Positions 1 to 10,616 of a stretch of DNA of 64,000 nucleotides are shown piece by piece. The notes below the pieces were generated by a model that saw only the letters and a program-made list of their open reading frames with translations, searched no databases and had not been told where the DNA came from. The stretch is from Cytospora piceicola (lineage: Eukaryota > Ascomycota > Sordariomycetes > Diaporthales > Cytosporaceae). Within the stretch, counting starts at the first letter, position 1. The number at the start of each line of letters is the position of its first letter. The stretch covers positions 2,108,001 to 2,172,000 of the forward strand of contig JALQBC010000001.1 in the NCBI GenBank assembly GCA_023375675.1, read 5' to 3'. Both the position numbers and the translations under genes were made by a program.

Positions 1-1538
1 TCAGTATGGGACCAGTTGGTATCATTCGCACTTTTCTGCCCAGTACGGCAATGGTGTTGTCGGGCCTATCCATATTGACGGCCCTGCCAGCCTTGCTTAC
101 GACATTGATCTCGGTCCATTCGTTCTGTCCGACTACTACCACAAGACTGCAGACGAGCTCGTCATTTACACAAAGACAAATGGTCCGCCAGCCTCTGATA
201 ACGTTCTCTTCAACGGCTCTACCGTGAATCCAGAGACCGGTGATGGCGAGTATGCCAAGATCACCTTGACCCCTGGCAAGAGGCACCGCCTCCGCCTGAT
301 CAACACCAGTAAGCCATTATACGCACATGGTTTCACGTAATAACAGTCAACTAACCCCGTGACAGGCGTTGAGAACCACTTCCAAGTGTCGATTGTCAAC
401 CATAGCATGACCATTATATCAACGGATTTGGTGCCCGTAGACTCCTATACTACAGATAGCCTGTTTCTCGGCGTCGGCCAGCGATATGATGTGACCATCG
501 ATGCGAGCCAGGATGTCAGCAATTACTGGTTCAATGTCACCTTCGGAGGAGGCGGCCTTTGCGGGTCGTCTAACAACCTTTATCCCGCTGCCATTGTCCA
601 GTACGAAGGAGCCGCTGACGGCAACCCGACCGACAAGGGCACAGCCCCCATTGACCACATGTGCTTGGATACAATGGAAATCGTTCCAGTCGTCTCACGC
701 ACTGTCCCAACCGCCTTTACTGCGTCGTCTGACAACACCATGGATGTTCACCTGGATCTGACCGCGCCTACGTTTGTGTGGTACATCAATAACTCTTCTG
801 AGAAAGTGGACTGGGACAAGCCAGTCGCCCAGTACGTGGCTGAAAATGATACGGACTATCCGAGTGACTTGAACCTTTGGAATGTGGAGGGCGAAGATCA
901 AGTAAGTCGCTGATCGATCGAAGCCCGTCCCGGGATATTGACGTGGACAGTGGCCACGGATACTAATAACGACTTTGCAGTGGGTTTACTGGCTCATCGA
1001 GAACGATCCAGATGCACTTTTCAGTATCCCCCATCCTATCCACCTTCATGTAAGTGCACCGCCTCCAATTTCGGCCCGTTTTCATTAACTAACACATCTC
1101 TTCAGGGACACGACTTTGTTGTACTCGGCCGCTCCCCGGACACGAGCCCTGTGACCCAGACGAAATACACTTTCGATCCATCTCTATTGAGTGGCAGTAA
1201 CCCTGTGAGGCGCGATGTCACTATGCTGCCCGCCGCGGGATGGTTGGTTCTCGCTTTCAAGACTGACAACCCAGGTGCTTGGCTGTGAGTATCTTGTTTT
1301 ATCAAGGTTTCCCCCCTTCCGGAAAGGTACAAACCCGCTGACTTGACCATAAAGTATGCACTGTCATATCGCGTGGCATGTTGCTGGGGGACTGAGTGTG
1401 ACGTTCCTCGAGCGTCTGAGTGATTACCGCGCTGGGATGAACCAGACCGACATCGACGTCCTGAACTCCCAGTGCACTGCTTGGGACAACTACTTCCCTG
1501 ACCAGGATCCTTATCCACAGATCGACTCTGGTATCTGA
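1..1538 (+). CDS. Laccase (multicopper oxidase), 3' part, truncated by window edge
   Basis: Secreted multicopper oxidase that oxidises phenols and reduces O2 to water. The window opens in frame at base 2, in the second copper motif ([13 protein letters not shown]). Exons: 2-308, 366-901, 981-1049, 1106-1284, 1355-1538; introns have GT-AG ends. The third copper motif HPIHLHGHDF is split across the 1050-1105 intron, and the fourth, HCHIAWH, opens the last exon. Ten residues after its Cys lies Leu, the T1 axial position of high-potential ascomycete laccases. The protein ends in DSGI, matching the C-terminal DSG plug of ascomycete laccases. The signal peptide, first copper motif and start lie outside the window. 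Family assignment is near certain; substrate is not shown. It runs in the same direction as the epimerase 0.7 kb downstream, with no evident functional link. Confidence 0.95.
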
Positions 1539-2214
1539 GCGGACCTAGTGGTTGGTGGCCGTGTCCCGCCCGTGCGCTGGAGGAGTTTAATGATGTGACG
1601 CCCATGGGTGTGGACGCTGACGAACGTGGTACTGGAGTGAAGAGTCACGGGGAGGTGATTTCCTCTTATATATCTGTTCCTTTCAATACTGGTTTCTCTC
1701 ATCTCGCATTTATCAGAGTTTTTATTTCAGACTTCATTAGAACCCAGCTAGTCTAATTTATGTATAGAACCCACAAATCGCATACTTTCTTGTCAGTAGT
1801 GATATTATTTGAACACTCACCGATGCCTCTCTGGGTGTAATTATACAGTGGGTGGTTGAAGTACCCCCTGCTAGCAACTTGATAATATATTCGAAATTCG
1901 TGGAGAGCTCAAAGAAACAATGCTGTTCGTAGATAATGGGGTGCGCTGTTGATTGTTTACTCCCTGGTCTCTCCTTTGGCGGCAACATAATACGGTATTG
2001 AAATCAAATTTCACCGGTGTCCGCTCGGCCGAATTATTTGATTTGTAATGTACCGGTGTGTACCCACCACCCTTCAAAGGGCACCCAACACGGTTATAGA
2101 CAACATGAATATCGACAGGGAGCTCTCGAAAAGACAGGTTGTGATTGATTCATAGCGAAACACCATAGAGCTTGAAGCCACCTCGCCAGGACATTTCAAA
2201 TAAGTGCCGGGAAG
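1539..2214. other. Intergenic, laccase to epimerase
   Basis: Holds the laccase 3' UTR and the epimerase promoter. No ORF with coding character and no repeat stands out. Confidence 0.5.
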
Positions 2215-3435
2215 ATGTCTCCCCCTCCTCGACTACGTACAGCTCTGGTGACTGGCGCAAACGGCTATATTGGCAATGCAGTGGCTAGAGCCTTTGTCAG
2301 GGCCGGGTGGATAGTCTATGGCCTGGTCAGGTCTCCGTCTGCAGCTCGATCTTTAGCTGTCGAGGAGATTTTGCCAATAATAGGGAACATCGATGACGCC
2401 AGTTCCCATGAGAAGGTCAGAAGCCAGCTGCCATCCGCCCTGGACACCATTGTCTCTGTCACGGAAGATCTTGGGAATTACATCCGGCACTACAACAATA
2501 TCGTCAGCCTAATTCGAGCCCTGTCCGAGAACAGTGTATCCAACGGTGTCAAGCCCCTGGTCATCTTCACCTCTGGCTGCAAAGACTACGGCCCCGGCCC
2601 TCACTACGCCAACGACGCCAACCTCGCACCGCATACAGAGGAGAGTCCCATCAGCCCACCTCAGTTTGCTATACTACGCGCGGAGTACTCTCTGAAGTTC
2701 TTGGAACAGAAGGATATTGCCTTCACACCGGTCCTTGTGCGCCCTACCAACGTCCACGGTAGATCCTCCAGTTACTATGGCATCTACTTCGAGGTTGGGG
2801 AACGGACTGCCGAAGCTGATAGGCCTCTCATAATGGCATATCCGCCGGACAGCATCTGCCACTGTATGCATGTCGACGACTGTGGCGATGCCTATGTCGC
2901 CATTGCCTCTCATCCACGCCGGGAGGAAGTCGCCGGGCAAGCATTTAATATCTCGGCCGGGAGGTATGAGACGGTCGACGAGCTTGGTGAAGCCCTTGTG
3001 ACGGAGTATGGTATCTCCCAGGGCTTGAAGTATATCGACCCGAAGGACTTGAAGCCGGGTGAGAACCCGTGGCCGCCGTGTAAGTGGTTCCAACTTGGCC
3101 CCTTTCACGATCCACCTAGAGTCCCAACATTCTCGTCAAGTGTGAGCAGAAAAGGCTGTACGCTTGGATCATTGTCAGACCCTATTTCTCAGTGTGTTAC
3201 TCATTTTGGAAGGCAAATATTAACCTTCCATCCCGAAGTGGTCTTGGACTTCCCGCAGTGGACAGGTTCGGACAAGCTGAGGAGGATCACTGGGTGGAGT
3301 GACCATCGACCGTTGTTCACCGAGGCCCTTCATGTGTACCGCTCGGCATACGAAGCTGCGCAGGCCGCGGGCACTGAGACCAATGTCCGGAACACCATCG
3401 GCTTTCTGCAGGCGGTGAACTCACAGATTGAGTAG
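2215..3435 (+). CDS. NAD(P)-dependent epimerase/dehydratase (extended SDR)
   Basis: Cytosolic Rossmann-fold SDR; substrate unknown. TGANGYIG at residues 13-20 is the dinucleotide-binding glycine motif, followed by a one-domain epimerase-like body (FTSG strand, VRPTNVHG, CHCMHVDDCGDA). The usual YxxxK dyad is not clean: the region reads RAEYSLKF, so it may be an atypical SDR. The reading frame is open for 406 codons, but a 159-nt intron (3080-3238, GTAAGT donor, AG acceptor, ATTAAC branch-like site) is likely. It removes a low-complexity stretch and joins PWPPL to VLDFPQW, giving about 353 residues, nearer the family length. The start ATG at 2215 is the first in frame and sits next to the glycine motif. 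No neighbouring pathway genes. Confidence 0.85.
   Translation: MSPPPRLRTALVTGANGYIGNAVARAFVRAGWIVYGLVRSPSAARSLAVEEILPIIGNIDDASSHEKVRSQLPSALDTIVSVTEDLGNYIRHYNNIVSLIRALSENSVSNGVKPLVIFTSGCKDYGPGPHYANDANLAPHTEESPISPPQFAILRAEYSLKFLEQKDIAFTPVLVRPTNVHGRSSSYYGIYFEVGERTAEADRPLIMAYPPDSICHCMHVDDCGDAYVAIASHPRREEVAGQAFNISAGRYETVDELGEALVTEYGISQGLKYIDPKDLKPGENPWPPCKWFQLGPFHDPPRVPTFSSSVSRKGCTLGSLSDPISQCVTHFGRQILTFHPEVVLDFPQWTGSDKLRRITGWSDHRPLFTEALHVYRSAYEAAQAAGTETNVRNTIGFLQAVNSQIE
3080..3238 (+). other. Probable in-frame (3n, stop-free) intron in the epimerase gene
   Basis: Starts GTAAGT after the first base of a codon and ends CCCGAAG. Its length is 159 nt, with no stop in the host frame. Removal restores epimerase-like continuity; retention would add 53 residues. 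Confidence 0.6.
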
Positions 3436-4481
3436 GGGAGGGGCTGGGGTACCGGCTGGGGACGTCGGTGCTGGCCCGTGTAGAAAGTCCGAGCGGGCTT
3501 GGAATCCTGTTCTTCAACAAATGAATCAGTGCTGTTCCCCATGCCAATGACCTGAGAACCGTGCTTGGCTGCCTACGTGTGTAACTTCGAGATGCAGATA
3601 TGTCATCACCTTCATAGACTGGTGCAACGTAGAAACGCGGGGAACCATGTGAATTACCATAAGCGTACTCACAACGACTTGGCAAAAGTTAGCCCGGCTG
3701 ACTCCTCCCGCACCATCGGTAAGACGAGACTATGGGAAGATCAAGGTTGGCTAGGCTAGCCGGAATATCCGTGGCCAGGTATTACAGACAGAGAGCAGGA
3801 AGCAAACACCTGTGGTGGCTTGGCTTTCTTGGGAGTAAGCTTCAAGGGCATACGCAGTAGTTCTATGTGGCTCAGGGTGCTGGAGTGAGGGGAATACACA
3901 CACGACGACCTTGTGTGAGATTGCTCCTGAATTCTGATATTCGAGGGAGGGAGCAATGAATAACCCACACAGTCAAACTGGTCCGCTGCATACCTAGGTA
4001 CCTAAGTAGTCAAGGCGACCAGCTCCCGTGTCAATATATGCAGTACCGACCAAAGTAGGTAGGTAGGTAAGTACAGTGGGGTTAGGGTTGTAGTCTGTAA
4101 GTCTACAGTATGTAGATGCGGCTGCCATTAAGACGATTGCCCCGCAAATGTACTAGTCCTAATCGGGATCCCACGATCATCAACGTAATTGATGACTGGA
4201 TGACGTCGATCTCTCGACATCAGAAGCAATCTGCTGAGCCCGCTGAGCCGGAGTGAATACTTAAGTAAGTATGAGAAGCTTGCTACTGATGACAAGTAAA
4301 TCGGGTAGTACGCGTCCAGCCAGCTCCTGATTGATAAAACAATCATAACCTGTGCAGCCGCACTTCCTCTCAACCTTTTTGTACCAATCTCATTCTCCAT
4401 CCATCCCGTACTTTCGTCCACTGCTCTATCCACCGGACAACAGAGATCACCACCACCACCACCAGACAAACAACAGTCAAG
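3436..4481. other. Intergenic, epimerase to opsin
   Basis: No gene seen. Contains TACCTAGGTACCTAAGTA-type words near 3992-4010 and a (GTAG) tract at 4055-4070. The (CAC)n 5' UTR of the opsin gene begins near 4448. Confidence 0.5.
4055..4070. repeat. Short GTAG tetranucleotide tract
   Basis: About four tandem GTAG units, next to other TAGGTA/TACCTA words of the upstream intergenic region. Confidence 0.7.
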
Positions 4482-5514
4482 ATGCAGACCACTTTCGGGG
4501 TCGACCCCATCCCGACCGTAAAGCGTATGTCATCCTTGTCTTCCCCACGCACCAACGGGACTTGCTATTACCACTCCTCCATCAATTGATGCGATCCAAC
4601 TGCTGATCAGCTTACTGACTTTGTCTCCCTATCTTCCAGCCGACCCGACTCAGTATCAGGTCGCAGGCGATACCGGCTTCACCACACTATGGGTCGTCTT
4701 CGTTCTCATGCTGATCGCCAGCGGTGTCTTCACTCTGCTATCCTGGAATATTCCCGTGTCGAAGCGTCTTTTCCATGTTATCACCACCCTGATCACCATC
4801 ACGGCCTCCCTGTCCTACTTCAGCATGGCAACCGGCCATGGCACGAGCCTGCATTGCGTCAACGTCAGGGACCACAACGACCATGTCCCCGATACCTTCC
4901 ACGAGGAGTGCCGTGAGGTCTTCTTTGCCAGATATGTCGACTGGGCAATCACCACGCCTCTCCTCTTGCTCGACTTGTGTCTGTTGGCCGGAATTGATGG
5001 GGCTCACACCCTCATGGCTATCATTGCCGATGTCATCATGGTCCTCACAGGTCTTTTTGCAGCCTATGGTAGTGAGCGCAATGCGCAGAAGTGGGGCTGG
5101 TACACCATTGCATGCATTTCCTACATTTTCGTGATCTGGCACGTTGCTCTACACGGCGCCAAAGTGGTCAAGGCCAAGGGCACCAAGGTCGTCAAGTTGT
5201 TTGGCTCCCTGGGCCTCTTCACCTTTATCCTCTGGACAGCCTACCCAATGTGAGCATTACCCTGTGAATTATATCCATGAGCAAATCACTGACAAAGTTC
5301 AAGTGTTTGGGGCTTTGCCGATGGTGCCCGCAAGACCTCTGTTGACACTGAGATCCTGGTATACGCCGTGCTTGACGTCTTGGCCAAGGGTGTGTTCGGT
5401 CTCTGGCTACTTATCAGCCACCGCAGTATTCCTGAGACCAACGTTGAGATTGGAGGATACTGGGCTCATGGCCTGTCAAACGAGGGCCGCATCCGTCTTG
5501 GTGAGGATGACTAA
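4482..5514 (+). CDS. Microbial (type 1) rhodopsin, CarO-like, predicted retinal-binding proton pump
   Basis: Seven-helix retinal protein of the plasma or inner membranes. Exons 4482-4524, 4640-5249, 5304-5514 give 287 residues. Key positions are visible by bacteriorhodopsin spacing: R112, D115 (Asp85 acceptor, in RYVDWAITTP), D126 (Asp96 donor, 11 residues on), D242 (Asp212) and K246 (Schiff-base Lys, in LDVLAKGVFG). Opsin-related proteins (ORP/HSP30 type) lack the Lys, so this is a true retinal opsin. Having Asp as donor is the pattern of the pumping Leptosphaeria rhodopsin and Fusarium CarO, whereas Neurospora NOP-1 has Glu there. In Fusarium, carO is linked to carotenoid genes; none is seen here. 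The short first exon (14 codons) is set by the ATG at 4482 and a GTATGT donor. Pumping activity is inferred, not shown. Confidence 0.95.
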
Positions 5515-8500
5515 AGAGTGCGAGCGGTGCGTTTGACAGAAGGGGACATTTTCTGGACGACTCAGGAGGTCTCACTATTCAGCATTATCAAGTGACGAGG
5601 GTAAGCTCCTCGGGTGGGCTCGGATGAAGTCTATGCGGATTATTCACTACAGATTGACACCTTGATGGGAACAAGCATTGATAACTGTAAATTCGGGTCA
5701 GGTTGTTGACCGGCATTGCCTTGCTAATATTAATCAATTACTGCCTTTATATGCAGAAAAGGGAACCGTGGACGAGGCGGCTTCCACATGAGGGGTCCAG
5801 CACCGAGTGTTATGGAATCTGTTGCTGTGGCGGGGTCCTTGGAATCCTCGTATTTTGGCTTGCACTATGAAGATTAGCCTATCCAATCAATACCTGTGAC
5901 CCTAGTCACGGCGAAAAATGCTTAGTCCGAATACCAGATCTATATGGGGGCACTTCCAGACGAGATTGCTAACGCGCCCAGAAGCACCTGTGCCACTGGT
6001 GACCTCTACGATCAGGTGGATGCCTTCGAGCAAGATGGCTACCTATGTACCAGTTGATCTGAGACCTGAACTACTTAGTACATGTATTCCGCTGACTCCA
6101 CCATTCACAAATGAATCCGATGAGCGATGGTTGGGAACAATTTACCGCATCATGCTTCTACACCTCTCACCCGGTAATAAACGTTTAAATTTGAACCGTA
6201 CCGACCAGGGCCTGTTTCTGTACCGCTTCTCACAACTCATGTGGCTATGTACAGTAGGTAACTTCGACATCTCATAGCACTCATTCAAGGGATAGATGTA
6301 TGACATATCGAGGACATATGATTTCAAAGGGATACACGCACAGATCAGCCTAAAGGGGTTAGACCCTAACCCTAGCTACCCTCTAAGATTAGAGGAGGGG
6401 GGTTAAGGCCTTAACCCTAGCTCCCTAGACCTTGAAGTCAAAATAGGGGGGGGATCTTAGGTTTCCGCTACAAAAACTAGCCCCCCCTGTATATCATATC
6501 CCGAGAAACTATTTGATATATGAAACAAAGTTAAATATTAGGTTCTGGAGAATTAACAGAATTATATAATATATCAAGGGAATATGCTATGTGGGGCTAT
6601 GATATAAGGGGGTAACCTACTGTACCTACTTTACTTTGTCAGCTCTGGTTCTCACCGTTGGGCTTACGGAGTCCCCTCGCCTAAAAGTTGTTAGAAGCAG
6701 TACGATCAGACAAGCCCACTGGCTGGTAAGGTTCATTGTTCATGTTTATTACCCAGATACAGGGTATATCGTAACTGCCAGGCACATATGTAACCCCTCT
6801 GGGCAACCAAAATATCACCACCACGTTAGCCACCCCCTCACACCCATCCTGGAGTCGCGTAACCACATCGGACCCTCTAAATTATTCATTTTGGACCTCT
6901 TGTTTCCCCGCTGCCCACAGTGAAGTAGGGATTGAAGGAAGTGGCAAGGGACTTCGGGTTAAAAGGTTACTACTTTGTCTGTCCTGTAAATGAAGGGGAA
7001 GAGGGCAGGGCGCCATCCAAAAGGCCAGACTTATCATGAGACAGACACAGACCCACATAGGGATCGAGATAAAAGGGGCCTGGCCAGAATCTAACTGCAT
7101 TGTAGGGATGGTGGCCGCGGTCCCTGAAATCTTCTGTTGATGGGAGCGTATCGCAGCTCTGGTAGCGCCCTCCTTCACGCTTCGGCGTATGTCGGTATCT
7201 GTTATCGACACGCAGCCAACGATGCCAGGAAATCTACTTTTGGCTTCCATGCTCCGATTCTAGTCGTGTATTGCAGCTGGCATGGTCCTGGGCCGCTCGG
7301 GGGTCGCTGCGTCGGAAGCATCCAATCTTGTATCATCACATCGTTGGGCCTCTGCTATAGCTACAGTATACATTGTCTTCGTATCTTGTGTTATCCTCAA
7401 ATAATATACCTATCATGACCTTCTCAAGCCCCGATGGTATTGATTCACACCGTCCCAGCGCGATGATGTGACACTACGATGTTTGTACGTGATGATCGTG
7501 CCTTACCATGGGCAGGGCCAATCTTCCCCAATTCAGGCAACTTGATGAGTGTCGTACGCAGAGAAAGCATGAGACTGCAGCGACGCTCCTTAGCTTGTCA
7601 CTCTGTGGTGACATTTGGCGTCGATGAAAGATTCTAGGCGTCTGTGGAGGGGCGGATAGTCTTCCTATCAGGGGTCGTATGCCCGCCATGACACCCTCTT
7701 CCGCCATGTCAGATGGCTTGGCGCAGATTGGTGGACGGAACAAGCTTTTTGATGCAGGATGACAGCGCGAGCTTTTGGTAGATCTTCGTGCTCAAATCTG
7801 CATCCAGTGAGTGCTCGCAGTGCTTACAGGAGCTGACGCAGGTGATAAGAATGTATCAAATGTGAGAATGAATTGATCATCCATTCATTGCCACCGTGCA
7901 ATGCATGGCATTCTATGGCCGCATAACGAATAGGTACAGAGATATGTACCACTCATGCCTTCCCGGGGAGGCATCGCAACAATCTACCGTTTCTGGTTGC
8001 TTATTAGGCCTACTTAAACCGAGATACATGACATGGGATTATGCACTTACGGTAGAGAAGAGTAGGGATGCAACGTATTCACAAATGTTAGTCAAACGAG
8101 TCTGGAATATACAGTCCCTCATGCTTCCTTAAGGCCTTGAGGAGGGAAAAGAGAAAGTGTGAGGCTATTATGAACCTTGAATTCCGTATTGAGTTGAGTA
8201 GACCTGACCGAGTACTTAATCAAGTCTTGTGTCTGGGGAAACCTGGTTACCCACCATCCTGATCGTACTGCTGTGTCACAATTAAGGCTCGTGTCGAAGA
8301 CATTCTGCGCCAAGCAGTGCGTGCATATCTCTTGGCAAGCTTGGCTTCCGATCACCTTTTCAACGGTTTCAACGTCCTGCCATGGCTCAGGATGGAGATA
8401 GACCCACGAGAGTCCAACAGACACTCTATATCCTGTCCTGTTTAAGCAACAGTATGCCGAATGTCTCTCGCTTCTACTACTAATGGGAAGATCTGCAGTT

Positions 8501-10616
8501 GGCGGCGTGGATATTACCTATCCGGCTTTTAGCTCGCCAAGAAGTGCCGGATGTTGCTTTTGAATAAAGAAGGCAATAATGTGCTCTATGACCTATCCAA
8601 GGCGCGCAATAGCCCCTGACAGGGCAAAATATGGCATACACCGGGGCAGCGGCCAGCTGAAAAGCATATCCACGACAAGGACAGACTCAATAGTTCACTA
8701 TCATCATGTGTCACATCTCCTGGTGTATCATCTACACGAGTACATATTATGCACATCCAACCCCCTAATCCATCCGAGTGTAGCACTGAGATCCTAACTC
8801 CATATCAGCAGAAGTCGCAGCGTCGATGCCCGGCTTTTATCGGCTTTTCACATGGCAACGTTTCATATAGGGGGTAGGTAACACTCCCCTTTCCCTGAAG
8901 GGCCGTCGCTGTCGCCGATTACCTTGCTGTTACCAGTACCAGACCCGAGTCGATGCCATCACGCACTTGAATGACGACCATCCAACGGTGTAACCGTCAC
9001 GCACCGGATAAGAAGCTTTCCGCCGAAAATGGTGTCGGAGACTCTTTGGGGGTGTTCTTGAAGTAGGTTGTCCCGCCGTGAGTTTTCTGATGATGGCGAA
9101 TAGAACGGCCAAGCATGGGGACTGCAGCAATTTCTAGCAATAGTACCAAGGATATGCCGATCAAGGGTCCTCCTGCTATTTGGAGATAGTCAAGGCAAAT
9201 GGGAGATGGTATTCAATGTGAACTATTATGGCGGGATAGTTTAAAGCTAATCATCGAGCTGAAGGGCTCGGGATGTGCGCAGGCGGCAATGACAAGTGCA
9301 TGGTGATGAATCATGTAATATGCAGGTTGATCACCAATAGAATAAATTTATAGCGCTTGTTCTTGAATTGTAGGGTTGCGGTTGGCTCATGATTCTAGAC
9401 CTGGGGATCTATACCTGGTTCCGTTGCTGCGCTGGACAACTACTTCGGCATTTTTCTGCCGAGGTCTTCAACTTACATGAGCCATATTGGCACCCTTACA
9501 AAAAGTATGTAGGTTTCAAGTCCCCTGGCTAGCCAATCTCTTCTGGGGGCTGGTGGCAGACATTAATTGATATGCCCTTCCTCTGTGGCCGTTGAACAGT
9601 CCCCTAAACTCTGCCACAGTTTAATTATCACCACAGTCAAAGGGACAAGTCGATAAAGCAAATGCCATTGTAATTAGAAGCTGGCCTTGGAGTACATAGT
9701 AGCTGCCAAACAGTCGAGCTTCTAGGTGTGGAGAAACAAGATGTGTCCGTATCGTAATACTTACTGCCAACCTTTGCTAATGACTTGCACGTCCCGCACT
9801 GAATATGACCAGATCACGTTAGGTACACATCTCAGGCGAGGCATATCGAAGCATAGCCACTGTATATCTTAGCTTCCTGTTTATTCATCCCACACAATGC
9901 AACCTGAAGCTGTAGAGCACACTCACCTGCTGGCTACGAGATTTTGATACCCAACTTGACATAGTAGTATGCATTGGCAGATCTGCCACCAACACCACTG
10001 ATGCCCTCCATTTCCCCTTTCTGCTCAGCTCAGGGAGCCACGAAAAATCATTGAGCGTCCCTACTTGGTCTGTTCGCGACCTCCCAGGGGTACCCCGCAC
10101 ATATACAACGGCATGCACATGTGCATACACTATTTGTATGGGTTGTTATTCTTTTGGCCATTTTATTCCCGTACCTTGTACCACACCTTCATCACGGCAG
10201 TCCGTTTTCATTGTGCTGCAGATCAGACAGACCCTTCTCCTAAACGCAGTGTGTTAGTCTCTGGAGCATGCCACTATCGAGGACGATAACCATGGATGCC
10301 ATGCACCTCCAATGAACGACCAATGATCCCGAAATACCGACAGCATACTGTCTACGCGACCCTGTGATGGTGTGTTGCTTTTGATGATTTGGTGGTGTCC
10401 TGTCTAATGGTTGGTATATTGAGATCTCTGTTGTATACATGATGGATGAGATAGGGTGGGGAGGGGAGAGTTTCGGTACAGAATCTCCATCTATATCTCA
10501 TCTGGCAGCCTGTCTCATCAGTACCATATGCTGAGTTTCCATCCTTAGAGTTCTTTCTTTAGCATCGACCGTCTCCTGTTTACCTTAAACCTTAAAACTT
10601 TCAACCTACTCTCACC
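5515..10616. other. Long intergenic region (5.1 kb) without recognisable genes
   Basis: Only short ORFs without family resemblance or codon character. Contains the palindrome cluster at 6355-6488 and an AT-rich stretch at about 6500-6620. It may hold a decayed element or long regulatory regions of the opsin and permease genes; nothing more can be supported. Confidence 0.5.
6355..6488. repeat. Cluster of perfect palindromes with telomere-like CCCTAA words
   Basis: Four inverted repeats follow each other: GGGTTAG/CTAACCC (6356-6372, 3-nt loop), CCTCTAA/TTAGAGG (6380-6395, 2-nt loop), the uninterrupted 18-bp palindrome GGGTTAAGGCCTTAACCC (6400-6417), and G8 (6446-6453) facing C7 (6481-6487). 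CCCTAACCCTA at 6364-6374 resembles fungal telomere repeat units. Confidence 0.8.
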
